Assembly (NCBI GenBank): GCA_016219185.1
Contig: JACRBZ010000065.1
Location: 1-64,000, forward strand
From: Deltaproteobacteria bacterium
GTDB taxonomy: Bacteria > Desulfobacterota > Desulfobacteria > Desulfobacterales > Desulfatirhabdiaceae
Direction: 5' to 3'
Length of the DNA stretch: 64,000 nt
Of the stretch, positions 36,331 to 46,476 are shown one piece after another (the first letter of the stretch is position 1; the number at the start of each line of letters is the position of its first letter). The notes under the pieces are model-generated. The model did no database searches, was not told the DNA's origin, and saw nothing but the letters and a program-made list of their open reading frames with translations. The translations under genes were made by a program, and so were the position numbers.

Positions 36331-39012
36331 TCAGCTTGCGATCTTTTCGATGGTAACTGCGCAGGCTTTGTATTCCGCGGTCAGGGTGATCGGATCAAAG
36401 GCAGGATTGGTCAGCCAGTTGGCACAGGCTTCCCGGAAATGAAACGCCATCCAGACCATGCCTTTGGGCACTTCAGGGGTGATTCTGGCTTTGACCGTCA
36501 CTTCACCGCGGCGGGATTTCACCCGGATTTTCTCGTCGGGCTCAATGTGCAGCGCGTTGGCATCCTCCATGGATATGTCGGCCGTCTCCTCGCCCAAAAT
36601 ATCGTTTAACCCCTTGCAGCGGCCTGTCTGGGTCCGGGTATGATAATGATAGAGCCTTCTGCCGGTGGAAAGCACGAACGGGTATTTTTCATCCGCAACT
36701 TCCGCCGGCGGGGTCCAGTCCACGGGAACAAACTGGCCAAGACCGCAACTGAACTCCCCATCCTTATGCAAAAAACAGGTTCCGGCATGCTGGTCATGGG
36801 TGCAGGGCCACTGGATGCCATCGCCCTCAAGCCGTGAATATTTGATACCGGCCAGCGACGGTGCGAGCTGGGAAACCTCGTTGTCCCAGATTTCGCGGGC
36901 GCTGTCGGACGGCCATTCATGCCCCATGCGTTTGGCGATCTGCTTGAATATCCACCAGTTGGGTTTGGCGTCCCCTGGCGGGGGGCTGGCGGCCCTGACC
37001 CGGCTGACCCGGCGCTCGCTGCTTGCAAATGTCCCGTCATTTTCGCTCCAGGCCGCAGCCGGCAGGATCACATGAGCAAAGCGCGTGGTCTCGGTCTGAA
37101 AAATATCCTGGCACACGAGAAATTCCGCGCTTGCCAGCTCATGCTCGACTTTTTTAATATCCGGCTCGGTGTTGGCCAGGTTCTCTCCAAAAATATAAAA
37201 TCCTTTGATGGCGCCGGTTACCAGGCCGTCCATCATCTGGGGAATCATCAGGCCGTTATTCTCGGGCAGATGATCCACATTCCAGGCTTTTTCAAATTTG
37301 GCCCGTGCAGCCGGATCGATCACCTTCTGGTATCCGGGAAACACGTTGGGAAGAGCTCCCATGTCACAGGCGCCCTGAACATTGTTCTGACCCCGAAGCG
37401 GATTCACGCCGCCGCATTCCACGCCCATGTTCCCCAGGAGCATCTGCAGATTGGCCGTGGATACCACGTTGTTTCTGCCGCAGGTGTGCTCGGTGATCCC
37501 AAGCGTATAGCAGAGCATGCAGGGCTTGGTCGCAGCCAGCCTCCGGGCGATGTCCCGAATCATGTCCGGGCTGACGCCGCAGATTTTTGAAGCCATCTCG
37601 GGCGGATAGGCCAGAACTTTTTCTTTCAGTTCCTTAATTCCGACGGTGCAGGAATCAACGAATTTCTGGTCATAAAGGTCTTCCTCAATCAGCACATACA
37701 TGAGACTGTTTAAAAATGCGATATCGCTTCCCACCTTGATTTGTGCATGCACCTGGGCAAATTCCGCCAGTTTTTGCCTTCTGGGATCCACCAGAATGAG
37801 CTGGGCCCCGTTCTGCACCGCATTTTTCAAAAAAGTGGAGGCGACCGGATGGGCCTCGGTCATGTTGGAGCCGATCACCAGAAACATTTTTGCTTTGCCA
37901 AATTCCCTGAAGGAATTGGTCATTGCGCCCGATCCAAATGATGTCGCCAGTCCGGCGACAGTGGGAGCATGTCAGGTACGTGCGCAGTGATCGATATTGT
38001 TGGTGCCGATCACCGCGCGGAAAAGCTTTTGCATGTTATAGGAATCTTCATTGATGCTTCTGGCGCAACTGACACCGGCAAGCGCATCCGGACCATGTTT
38101 GGCGATGATTTCCGTAAATTTTTGGGTGATAAGATCCAGGGCCTCATCCCAGGAAGCTTCCCGGAACTGGCCGTTTTCCTTGATCAGCGGGGTTTTCAAG
38201 CGGTCTTCGGAATAAATGAAATCAAATCCGTATCTTCCCTTGACGCACAATCGGCCTTTATTGGGTTCCGCATCCTCGACACCGGTTACCTGGACAATCT
38301 TGCCATTCTTCACATGCAGCAGTTGCTGGCATCCGACCCCGCAATACGGGCAGGTGGTGCGGATTTTTGTCGTTTCCCACGACCGCCAGCGCAACGAGGA
38401 TTTCTTCTCGAGCATGCCGCCCACGGGGCATACCTGCACGCACTCGCCACAGGAAACGCATTTATCCCGGTTAAAGGTAAGCTGGGGTCCGTCTTCCGTC
38501 TTCTCGACGTCAATGGCGCCGATACACTGTACTTCCTTACAGGCATTGACACAACGCTGGCATACGATGCAACGCTCCGGCCAGTGCTTGATAAAGGTTG
38601 TCTGATAAGATGGAATAAAATTTCGTTTGGGCGCCGGACAGTCGATGCTTGTAATCTTGTATTCAAAAGTAAGGTCCTGAAGCATGCACGCGCCGGCCTT
38701 GTCGCAAACCGGGCAATCCAGCGGATGGTTGGCCAAAATCAGCTTCAATGCATTCTGCCGCAGTCGAAAGAGCAGATCCGACTGGGTTGTAACAAGCATG
38801 CCATCCTCAACCGGCGTTGTGCACGCGGTCACGGGTTCGGATTCACCGTCCACCTCCACAACGCACAGACGGCAGGAACCGATTGGATTTAATCTTTCGT
38901 GATAGCAGAGAGTTGGAATAGTTATGCCGGCATTTTTTGCCGCATCCAGAATGGTAAGACCTTTGGAAGTGGTTACTTCCTGGTTGTCAATTGTCAGTCG
39001 AATCATATTCAT
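36331..39012 (-). CDS. fdhA: Selenocysteine formate dehydrogenase, cytoplasmic type with NuoG-like N-terminus (first copy)
   Basis: 893 residues read through TGA at 37974-37972 (selenocysteine 347, context CART-U-HAPTV). N-terminal order: [2Fe-2S] domain (CYHERLNPIGSCRLC near residue 38), His/Cys-ligated [4Fe-4S] (HPLDCPVCDKAGAC near 96), two [4Fe-4S] (CIVCQRCVNAC and CVSCGECVQVC), then the catalytic part starting CPYCGVGCQQL. No Tat signal, so cytoplasmic. The N-terminal 220 residues match NuoG and soluble NAD(P)/ferredoxin-linked formate dehydrogenases. GGAGAAAAAG precedes the ATG. No NuoE/F-like partner is adjacent. Divergent from the nuo operon; convergent with modB. Confidence 0.94.
37942..37960 (-). 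promoter_or_regulatory. SECIS-like hairpin of fdhA (first copy)
   Basis: On the minus strand TGTCGCC and GGCGACA form a perfect 7-bp stem with loop GGACT, starting 11 bases after the UGA. Confidence 0.75.
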
Positions 39013-39178
39013 AGCTCACTTTTTCTCCTTGAATCATTCAAGTGTTACACCTGAAAAAACGAATCCTTTGATATCTCATATGACCCTGCGCCACAAAATC
39101 CGGCCACCGGCTTATGGGTGCCCGCACCGTGGAGATGGGTTCAGGCCGGTTAAAACGGCCCTGCGGATTACCCATTTT

Positions 39179-39202
39179 CGATATGCCATGATTGACATAT
39201 CG
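39179..39202 (+). promoter_or_regulatory. 24-bp dyad element shared with the region upstream of the exported formate dehydrogenase
   Basis: Arms CGATATG and CATATCG flank CCATGATTGA. 20 of 24 bases equal 2212-2235, including TATGCCAT and ATTGAC. It contains a TTGACA box. It lies 167 bases upstream of fdhA (minus) and 350 bases upstream of nuoA (plus), so it could serve either. Confidence 0.55.
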
Positions 39203-39429
39203 GAGAAAGTGTATTATCAGCTTGACGCAATACTGTCAATCACCAATAAATCAGAGACTGGAACTTATTTTTACTTGTTTTTTTAGATAGTTCGACAAGA
39301 TTACAGCAAAATTTGACGGCATCCGACGACCCGCGATGTACATAATCACAATGCAGCGAATCGATATTCAATAATAACGGATACAAAAAAAATCATTAGC
39401 TAAATTAAAAAAATAATCCAGCAAATTAT

Positions 39430-39456
39430 TTGACAACCCATAATTTTTGTTATAGG
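39430..39456 (+). promoter_or_regulatory. Putative promoter of the nuo operon
   Basis: TTGACA (39430-39435) and TATAGG (39451-39456) with a 15-base spacer, shorter than ideal, about 95 bases before nuoA. Confidence 0.4.
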
Positions 39457-39549
39457 GGTAACACACTTTTTTGAAGCAAGCATCAAGTTGATCTTTACGA
39501 TGAAAAAAATACCACAACATAAATATTAAGACAAAAGCAGATTGAACCT

Positions 39550-39903
39550 ATGAACGAATATATTCCAGTACTGATAATGTTACTTTTAGCGGCCGCAACA
39601 TCCGTGGGGATGATTGTCGCAACCACGCTCATCGGACCCAAAAAGAAATTTGCGGACAAGATGGAGCCTTTTGAATGCGGAGAAAGCCCGATCGTATCGC
39701 CCAAACTTCGGTTTTCCATAAAATTTTATCTGATCGCGATTTTCTTTGTCATCTTTGATATTGAAGCGGTTTTTTTATACCCCTGGGCCGTGCTTTTTAA
39801 AGAACTGGGCGTGTTCGGATTTGTGGAGATGATGACATTCCTGTCCATCTTGGCGATCGGTTTGATATATGTCTGGAAAAGGGGGGCACTGGAATGGGAA
39901 TAA
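39550..39903 (+). CDS. nuoA: Complex I subunit A
   Basis: 117 residues, three membrane helices, with the signature FECGESPIVSP near residue 40 and FVIFDIEAVFLYPWA near 72. Membrane subunit at the junction with the peripheral arm. First gene of a long nuo operon. The next gene overlaps its end by 10 bases. Confidence 0.97.
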   Translation: MNEYIPVLIMLLLAAATSVGMIVATTLIGPKKKFADKMEPFECGESPIVSPKLRFSIKFYLIAIFFVIFDIEAVFLYPWAVLFKELGVFGFVEMMTFLSILAIGLIYVWKRGALEWE

Positions 39904-40472
39904 TGGAAATGTTGAATCGAAAAAAAGGGCCCTCCCCCGATGTCAGCCCGTCCAATCCCGGAGATGACATGCACTTGTTAGGCGGCAGTGTCATTCTGAC
40001 AAAGCTGGAAGCAATTAACAACTGGGGTAGAAAGTATTCCTTCTTTCAGTATCCCTTCGTCACGGCCTGTTGCGGCATGGAGTTCATGTCCGTGGCAGGC
40101 CCGAAATATGACCTGGACCGATTCGGCGCCGCGCTCCCGCGGTTTTCCCCCAGACAGGCCGACCTTCTGATGGTGGTAGGAACCATCAGCCACAAACAAG
40201 CCCCCATACTGGTCAAGGTTTACAATCAGATGGCGGAACCCAAATGGGTATTTGCATTTGGGGTATGCGCGGTATCGGGTGGGTTTTATGATAATTATGC
40301 GACCGTACAGGGAATCGACACCCTGATACCCGTGGATGTTTACGTCCCCGGATGTCCGCCAAGGCCGGAGATGGTGATTGACGGACTGATCAGGCTGCAA
40401 CAAAAGGTTATGGAAGGCAAATGGTCGGATTTCCCCAAAGGCGCGTCACCGGTCAGTAACATTGATGAATGA
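39894..40472 (+). CDS. nuoB: Complex I subunit B
   Basis: 192 residues. Cluster N2 ligands are in ACCGMEFMS near residue 53 and in VCAVSGGFYDN and VPGCPPRPE further on, the NuoB pattern of tandem and distal cysteines. It carries the last iron-sulfur cluster before quinone. Start ATG at 39894; an ATG at 39903 is an alternative. Confidence 0.97.
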   Translation: MGIMEMLNRKKGPSPDVSPSNPGDDMHLLGGSVILTKLEAINNWGRKYSFFQYPFVTACCGMEFMSVAGPKYDLDRFGAALPRFSPRQADLLMVVGTISHKQAPILVKVYNQMAEPKWVFAFGVCAVSGGFYDNYATVQGIDTLIPVDVYVPGCPPRPEMVIDGLIRLQQKVMEGKWSDFPKGASPVSNIDE

Positions 40473-40498
40473 AATAATGAGATATTGATAATAGCTTT

Positions 40499-40981
40499 AT
40501 GGAAGCGAATATAACAATAAATAAATTGAACAGCCGGTTTCCGGAATCGATCGTAGAAACGCATTCTTATCGCGGAGATGATACGGCGATTGTCAGGAAG
40601 GAAGACATCCTTGAAATCTGCCAATTTTTAAGGGATGACAAGGAACTTCAGTACAATTTCATGATGGACCTGACCGCCGTGGACTATCTTGGCAAGGAGC
40701 CCCGATTCGAGGTCGTCTATCATCTCTATTCCCTGACGTTCAACCGTCGATTCAGAATCAAAACCCGGGTTTCAGAATCAGAGTGCAGCGTGGATTCCAT
40801 TGTTTCCCTGTGGCCGAGCGCCAACTGGTTTGAACGGGAAGCTTACGATATGTACGGCGTCATTTTCAAAGGGCATCCGGAGTTAAGAAGGATCCTGCTT
40901 TACGAGGACTTTCAAGGACACCCGCTCCGAAAAGATTATCCGATAAAGAAGAGACAGCCCCTGATCGGGCCAACCTGTTAA
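40499..40981 (+). CDS. nuoC: Complex I subunit C
   Basis: 160 residues, the 30-kDa subunit. Typical segments: FMMDLTAVDYLG, SIVSLWPSANWFEREAYDMYGVI split over residues 98-122, and LRRILLYEDFQGHPLRKDYP at the end. It is separate from NuoD, unlike the E. coli fusion. Confidence 0.96.
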   Translation: MEANITINKLNSRFPESIVETHSYRGDDTAIVRKEDILEICQFLRDDKELQYNFMMDLTAVDYLGKEPRFEVVYHLYSLTFNRRFRIKTRVSESECSVDSIVSLWPSANWFEREAYDMYGVIFKGHPELRRILLYEDFQGHPLRKDYPIKKRQPLIGPTC

Positions 40982-41008
40982 TTTCTAATTGATTATATAG
41001 CCTAAATT

Positions 41009-42199
41009 ATGTCTGATACAACAAAAGATCTGCATAGCGAATACATGGTGATCAACATGGGTCCATCGCATCCGGTGACCCATGGTACGGTAAAATTTCT
41101 CCTGACCCTTGAGGGGGAAACCATCATCGACATGAAAGTGGATATTGGTTACCTTCACCGGGGTTTTGAGAAGATGTGCGAGAATGGAACCTGGGAGCAG
41201 GTAATGCCCTATACCGACCGGCTCAATTATGTTTCTCCCCTGATCAATAATGTGGGGTACGCCCTGGCTGTGGAGAAACTCATCGGTATTGATGTCACGG
41301 AAAGGTGCAAATATATCCGGGTCATCGCCAGTGAACTTGCGCGCATATCCGATCATTATACGAATATTGCAGCCAGCGGACTGGAACTCGGCGCATTTAC
41401 GGCTTTTCTCTATTTTGTGGAAGCACGGGAATTGCTCTGGGATCTCATCGAAATGCTATGCGGCGCCCGGGTCACAGCCAATTACGTACGGATTGGCGGC
41501 CTTAAAAATGATTTGCCGGATGGATTCAAGGCCAAAACCAAAGAAGTGTTTAAAAAATGTCGCGAACTGTGGGCCGATGTGGACAAGCTCCTGACCAAAA
41601 ACAGGATTTTCATTGACCGGGTCCGAAATGTGGGCATCATGCCCCCGGAAGATGCGATTGCCTGGGGCTTTACCGGGCCCTGCCTCAGGGCATGCGGCAT
41701 TCCCTATGATGTGCGCAAGTTTCATCCTTATCTAGTATATGATCAAATGGATTTTGAAGTTCCCGTTGGCGAAAAAGGGGACAATTTTGACCGGTATCTG
41801 GTAAGGATGGAGGAAATCAATCAAAGCATGCGGATTGTGGAACAGGCGCTTGAAAAAATACCGTCTGGACCCATAAACCTCGACATGCCGGAGTACAGGT
41901 GGCAATCCAAGGATGATATCAGCAATAGAATCGAGTCCTTGATATTTCATTTCAAGACCGTCACAGAAGGAATCAAACCCCCTCCCGGCGAGATTTATTC
42001 GGCTGTTGAGGGGGCCAATGGCGAACTCGGTTTCTATTTGGTGAGCGATGGGAGCGGCAAACCCTATAAATGCAGGGTCAGACCACCCTGTTTTCCCCTT
42101 ACCGCGGCCATGCCCAAGATGGTAAAAGGCGGGTTCATAGCGGATATCGTTCCTACTTTTGACATGATTAACATGATTGGCGGAGAATGCGATAGATAA
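41009..42199 (+). CDS. nuoD: Complex I subunit D
   Basis: 396 residues, the 49-kDa quinone-site subunit. It has NMGPSHPVTHGTVKF near residue 16 (quinone-binding His), IGYLHRGFEK, and a C-terminus ending IGGECDR as the family requires. It pairs with NuoB and NuoC to form the quinone-reducing module. Confidence 0.97.
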   Translation: MSDTTKDLHSEYMVINMGPSHPVTHGTVKFLLTLEGETIIDMKVDIGYLHRGFEKMCENGTWEQVMPYTDRLNYVSPLINNVGYALAVEKLIGIDVTERCKYIRVIASELARISDHYTNIAASGLELGAFTAFLYFVEARELLWDLIEMLCGARVTANYVRIGGLKNDLPDGFKAKTKEVFKKCRELWADVDKLLTKNRIFIDRVRNVGIMPPEDAIAWGFTGPCLRACGIPYDVRKFHPYLVYDQMDFEVPVGEKGDNFDRYLVRMEEINQSMRIVEQALEKIPSGPINLDMPEYRWQSKDDISNRIESLIFHFKTVTEGIKPPPGEIYSAVEGANGELGFYLVSDGSGKPYKCRVRPPCFPLTAAMPKMVKGGFIADIVPTFDMINMIGGECDR

Positions 42200-42201
42200 C
42201 C

Positions 42202-43275
42202 ATGGTTGCTGATCTCATAGAATCTGTTGTCAAAATATTGTTCATATTCAGCGTCAACATCGGTTTCTTTTCACCCATCCTGGGATGGGTGGAAAGAAAA
42301 CAAAGCGCGCTGATGCAAGACAGGGTCGGGGCAAATCGAGCGGATGTATTTGGATTTACCCTTATCGGTCTTTTTCATCCCATTGCGGATGCCATCAAGG
42401 TGCTAACCAAAGAGGATTTTGTTCCTGAAGGGGCAGACCGTCTGTTTCATACGCTTGCACCGTTTATCAGCCTGACGCCTGCGATCATCGCCTTTGCCGT
42501 TATTCCTTTCGGCGGGCAATATGAACTCTTTGGTCACAAGGTCAACCTGATTATTGCAGATCTGGATGTGGGGATTCTCTTCATATTCGCTTTTGCATCC
42601 CTTGCCTCTTTTGGCGCGGTGTTGGGCGGGTGGGCATCCAATAATAACTGGTCATTTCTCGGGGGCCTGCGCGCATCGGCCCAGATGCTTTCCTATGAAG
42701 TGGTCATGGGGCTTAACATTATCGGCGTGATCATGGTGTACGGTACCCTCAGACTCAGCGAAATCGGGGCCATGCAGGTCAATTTTTTCAATTGGGGTAT
42801 TTTTCTGCAGCCGGTCGGATTTGTCCTTTTCTTTACCTGCGCCATCGCTGAAAACAAGAGAGCGCCATTTGACGTTGCCGAGGCGGAATCAGAGCTTGTT
42901 GCCGGTTATTTCACCGAATACAGCGGCATGAAGTTTGTCATGTTCTGGATGGGAGAATTCCTTGAAATCGTGACCATCGCCGGCTTGATAACCACCATGT
43001 TTTTCGGCGCATGGCACCTGCCCTTTGTCAGCGACCAGATGCTTGTAAATTTCTTTGGCTTTGCCGGTCCCAATGGCGCGAGCATTCTGGCAATACTGGT
43101 GAACGTCGCCACTTTCTTTGGAAAGGTGATCTTTTTTATCTGGCTTCAGATGATCATTCGATGGACCCTCCCCCGCTTTCGTTATGATCAGGTCATGAGA
43201 CTCGGCTGGAAAATGTTTCTTCCGATTGCCCTCATCAATATATTTATAACCGGAATAGTGCTTTTGGCTAAATAA
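42202..43275 (+). CDS. nuoH: Complex I subunit H
   Basis: 357 residues with eight or so membrane helices. Landmarks: ERKQSALMQDRVGANRADV near residue 30, LTKEDFVPEGADR, and ENKRAPFDVAEAESELVAG with the acidic quinone-chamber residues. Starts 2 bases after nuoD. Confidence 0.97.
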   Translation: MVADLIESVVKILFIFSVNIGFFSPILGWVERKQSALMQDRVGANRADVFGFTLIGLFHPIADAIKVLTKEDFVPEGADRLFHTLAPFISLTPAIIAFAVIPFGGQYELFGHKVNLIIADLDVGILFIFAFASLASFGAVLGGWASNNNWSFLGGLRASAQMLSYEVVMGLNIIGVIMVYGTLRLSEIGAMQVNFFNWGIFLQPVGFVLFFTCAIAENKRAPFDVAEAESELVAGYFTEYSGMKFVMFWMGEFLEIVTIAGLITTMFFGAWHLPFVSDQMLVNFFGFAGPNGASILAILVNVATFFGKVIFFIWLQMIIRWTLPRFRYDQVMRLGWKMFLPIALINIFITGIVLLAK

Positions 43276-43276
43276 A

Positions 43277-43891
43277 ATGGCAGATCTTAATATTAAAAAC
43301 AGTTATCCCTTAATGGGCATATCCATGGAAAAGTTGAAGCCCAAAAGAGTGAGGAAAAATATTGACCTGACCTTATGGGAAAGACTCTATATTTTTGAAA
43401 TCATCAGGGGTATGACCATCACAACGAGACATTTTTTTACTCACCTGATCGGGTTTGTCGTTCCTCCCAAGGGTAAAAAAAGAAGCATCATCACGGTCTA
43501 TTATCCTGAAGAAAAGGTGCCGCTTCCGGCTGCCTATCGCGGCAGGCCTGTTCTGGTCGCGCGGGAGAATGGAACGGAAAGATGCGTGGCCTGCGGACTC
43601 TGCGAGAAGATATGCCCTGCCTCCGCCATATCGATTGTTGCCGAAGAAAGAGAAAACGGCGACAGGTACCCCTCCAGTTATATTCTGGATATGTCCAGAT
43701 GCGTGTACTGCGGCTACTGCGAGGAAGTATGTCCCAAAGAAGCCATCGTCATGAGCGCGGAATATGAAGGGCTTGCCAAACGAAACCGGAATAATCTGCG
43801 TTTTTCAAAAGAAAAGCTTTTAAGGTCGGAAAAAAGCGTCAAGGGTCGTATTGAATATATCAGAGGGATATACGCCAAATGCAATTATTGA
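43277..43891 (+). CDS. nuoI: Complex I subunit I, ferredoxin type
   Basis: 204 residues with two [4Fe-4S] motifs: CVACGLCEKICPA near residue 102 and CVYCGYCEEVCPKEA near 140. It wires the peripheral arm to NuoB. With nuoEFG absent, this subunit is the likely entry point for a ferredoxin or another partner such as a formate dehydrogenase. Confidence 0.97.
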   Translation: MADLNIKNSYPLMGISMEKLKPKRVRKNIDLTLWERLYIFEIIRGMTITTRHFFTHLIGFVVPPKGKKRSIITVYYPEEKVPLPAAYRGRPVLVARENGTERCVACGLCEKICPASAISIVAEERENGDRYPSSYILDMSRCVYCGYCEEVCPKEAIVMSAEYEGLAKRNRNNLRFSKEKLLRSEKSVKGRIEYIRGIYAKCNY

Positions 43892-44385
43892 TGTTCTATA
43901 TATTCAGTTTGGGCGCGGTGCTTTCAGCAACTTTAATGGTCACCAACATCAGGCCCGTAACAGCGGCCATGAATCTGATCATGACCATGTTTTTCCTGGC
44001 CGGGATATACGTGCTTTTGGATGCGCATTTAATTGCCGCCCTCCAGATTATCGTCTATGCCGGGGCCATCATGGTCTTGTTCCTGTTTGTGATTTTGCTG
44101 CTGAACATTCATGAGAAGGAAGGGGAAACGGCCCGCCGGAAGGTTATGATTCAATTCGGCAGTATCGCGATCGTCGGTACCCTCTTCATCGTCATAGCGA
44201 AACTGGCAGTGATTGAGCCTTCTCTGGTTAAAATCGGCGAGACGGCCTATCCGTTCGGAACCACAAAGGCCGTGGGGAAAATGCTCTTCACCGATTACTT
44301 GCTGCCGTTTGAAATTGCCTCGGTCTTATTGCTCGCAGCCATTGTCGGCGCTGTCATCTTAGCAAAAAGGAGGATTGATGATTAG
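43879..44385 (+). CDS. nuoJ: Complex I subunit J
   Basis: 168 residues, five membrane helices, signature LQIIVYAGAIMVLFLFVILLL split around residue 60. Overlaps nuoI by 13 bases. Confidence 0.96.
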   Translation: MQLLMFYIFSLGAVLSATLMVTNIRPVTAAMNLIMTMFFLAGIYVLLDAHLIAALQIIVYAGAIMVLFLFVILLLNIHEKEGETARRKVMIQFGSIAIVGTLFIVIAKLAVIEPSLVKIGETAYPFGTTKAVGKMLFTDYLLPFEIASVLLLAAIVGAVILAKRRIDD

Positions 44386-44421
44386 GGAGTAAGCGAAAGC
44401 TGCCGAATCATCAAGTGATCT

Positions 44422-44724
44422 ATGGTTTCATTAAACGCATACCTGATACTGGGGGCCATACTCTTTTCAATTGGCGCCGTCGGAGTATTTACGAGACGAA
44501 ACGTCTTGATTATCTACATGTGCATTGAATTGATGCTGAATGCCGTGAATCTGACGTTCATTGCGTTTTCAAAATTTTTAAACGATATGAATGGCCATGT
44601 ATTCGTGTTCATGATCATGACCGTTGCCGCGGCGGAAGCGGCGGTAGGACTTGCCATTATCATTTCGCTTTTCAGAAATAAAGCGACCATTTATGTGGAC
44701 GATATTAATTTAAGTAAAGGTTGA
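44422..44724 (+). CDS. nuoK: Complex I subunit K
   Basis: 100 residues, three helices. It has the conserved [21 protein letters not shown] segment (here [13 protein letters not shown]) and [16 protein letters not shown] with the proton-path Glu residues. Confidence 0.97.
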   Translation: MVSLNAYLILGAILFSIGAVGVFTRRNVLIIYMCIELMLNAVNLTFIAFSKFLNDMNGHVFVFMIMTVAAAEAAVGLAIIISLFRNKATIYVDDINLSKG

Positions 44725-44731
44725 TGAAAAC

Positions 44732-46222
44732 GTGCAGACGATTCTATCCATGAAACCCATGCTTGCGGTGTTGACGTCTCTTCTTGCCGTACCCTTGATT
44801 TTGGCCACGGGAGAAAAACGTCCCAATCTGCGGGAATTCTGGTCGGTACTGGCCGGGGTTATCAAATTTTCCATTGTCCTCTCCATGGCGCCTCTCATTT
44901 TCTCCGGCCATACTATTGAATATACACTGATCAGTTTTTACGATGGAATCGATATCAAGTTCCGGGTCGACGCACTCGGACTGATATTTGCGACCATCTC
45001 CTCCTTTCTGTGGATCGTGACCACATTTTACTCGATCGGGTACATGCGTTCCGGAAAGGAACATGCGCAGACAAGGTTTTATACCTGCTTTGCAATCAGC
45101 CTTTCCGCAACCGTCGGTGTTGCTTTCTCGGCCAACCTGATCACCCTTTTTGTCTTTTATGAAATCCTGAGCCTTGCCACCGTTCCCCTGGTCGGGCATA
45201 AAGAAACGCCCGAGGCCCAGGAAGGTGCCAAAAAGTATTTCCTGTATCTGCTTTCCCTTTCCAAAACCCTGCTTCTATCCGGGATCATCATCATTTATAT
45301 GGTCACCGGTACCACGGATTTCCAAAGCCATGGGCTTTTGCAGCACATGCAGGGAACACCGCTTCTTTTTGTAACGTTCTTTCTCTTTCTGTTTGGTTTT
45401 GCTAAAGCCGCGATCATGCCGGTACACAACTGGCTGCCGTCCGCCATGGTCGCTCCGACTCCGGTCAGCGCATTGCTGCATGCGGTTGCGGTTGTAAAAG
45501 TCGGTGTCTTCTCCATCCTGCGGGTTGTATTTCATATCTACGGGGTAGGCATGATGGGAAATCTCAATCTTGGGATTACAACGGCATATATCGTCTCCTT
45601 TACCATTGTCATGGGGTCCGTGATCGCCCTGTCAAAAGACAATCTCAAGGCCCGGCTCGCCTACTCAACCATCAGTCAGCTTTCTTACGTCATTTTAGGC
45701 GCCGTGCTCCTGACCCCGGCCGGTATGGCCGGCGGCATCGTTCATATCGCCAACCATGCCTTTTCCAAGATCACCCTCTTTTTCTGCGCGGGATCTCTTT
45801 ATACGGCGGCACACAAAACTGAAATCAGTCAACTGACCAATATCGGGAAAAAAATGCCCTGGACAATGACGGCTTTTTTTATTGCATCATTAAGCATGAT
45901 CGGGGTGCCGCCTGCCGCCGGATTTGTCAGCAAATGGTATCTTGCCTTGGGGGCGATTGAAGCCAATCAAATTCCTGTTCTTATGGTTCTTCTGGCAAGT
46001 ACCGTCCTGAATGCCGCATATTTCCTGCCGATCACCTACAAGGCTTTTTTCCAAAAAGAAGATATTCCGTCACTGCCTGACCATCAGGATTTTCATCATC
46101 ATGAAGAAATAAAAGAAAACCCGATGGTGGTCATACCGCTTGTCCTGACGGCCATTATCTCCTTAATTATAGGGATATTTCCGGTATATTTCTTAACTCT
46201 TGCCCAGGAGGTTATCCGATGA
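44732..46222 (+). CDS. Extra MrpD/NuoL-type antiporter-like subunit
   Basis: 496 residues, about fourteen membrane helices. It starts at a GTG (44732), or at the ATG at 44750. The core reads IMPVHNWLPSAMVAPTPVSALLHAVAVVKVG in pieces around residues 230-260, a mix of NuoL and MrpD features, with the transporting Lys (ALLHAVAVVKVGVFS) and Glu (FVFYEILSL) present. A His-rich loop (HQDFHHHEE) lies near the C-terminus. It is one of four antiporter-like subunits in this operon where three are usual, so the complex may pump more protons or sodium ions. Confidence 0.88.
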   Translation: MQTILSMKPMLAVLTSLLAVPLILATGEKRPNLREFWSVLAGVIKFSIVLSMAPLIFSGHTIEYTLISFYDGIDIKFRVDALGLIFATISSFLWIVTTFYSIGYMRSGKEHAQTRFYTCFAISLSATVGVAFSANLITLFVFYEILSLATVPLVGHKETPEAQEGAKKYFLYLLSLSKTLLLSGIIIIYMVTGTTDFQSHGLLQHMQGTPLLFVTFFLFLFGFAKAAIMPVHNWLPSAMVAPTPVSALLHAVAVVKVGVFSILRVVFHIYGVGMMGNLNLGITTAYIVSFTIVMGSVIALSKDNLKARLAYSTISQLSYVILGAVLLTPAGMAGGIVHIANHAFSKITLFFCAGSLYTAAHKTEISQLTNIGKKMPWTMTAFFIASLSMIGVPPAAGFVSKWYLALGAIEANQIPVLMVLLASTVLNAAYFLPITYKAFFQKEDIPSLPDHQDFHHHEEIKENPMVVIPLVLTAIISLIIGIFPVYFLTLAQEVIR

Positions 46223-46476
46223 TCAAATCTCTTGTTGATTTTATCGGTAATCCGGACAATATCGGTAAATTGAAAAAAATAGGATATGTATTACTAGTGG
46301 CGGTTTTCCTGTCGGATTTTTTTGTCCATCGTGACCATGCAGAATACATTTGGGACAAAATACCAGGCTGGGGCGCATTTTACGGTTTCGTTTCCTGCGT
46401 CATCATTATTCTGGTCTCTAAATTCATTGGTCATCAGGGCGGCATCATGAAGCGCGAGGATTATTACGATGATTGA
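46219..46476 (+). CDS. Small membrane protein of the complex I operon
   Basis: 85 residues with two hydrophobic segments (IGYVLLVAVFLSDFF near 22 and FYGFVSCVIIILVSKFIG near 55). It overlaps both neighbours by 4 and 8 bases, so it is tightly coupled to the two antiporter-like genes. No named family recognised; it may be a linker or assembly subunit of the enlarged membrane arm. Confidence 0.8.
   Translation: MIKSLVDFIGNPDNIGKLKKIGYVLLVAVFLSDFFVHRDHAEYIWDKIPGWGAFYGFVSCVIIILVSKFIGHQGGIMKREDYYDD

Larger units (their letters stand above)
39013..39549. other. Divergent intergenic region between fdhA and nuoA
   Basis: About 540 A/T-rich bases with no supportable gene. It holds the 24-bp element at 39179 and a promoter-like TTGACA at 39430; the rest shows nothing recognised. 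Confidence 0.5.

Noticed and set aside
37969..38892. 307-codon plus-strand frame opposite fdhA
   Set aside because: Mirror of the Cys-rich N-terminus of the formate dehydrogenase; no independent evidence.
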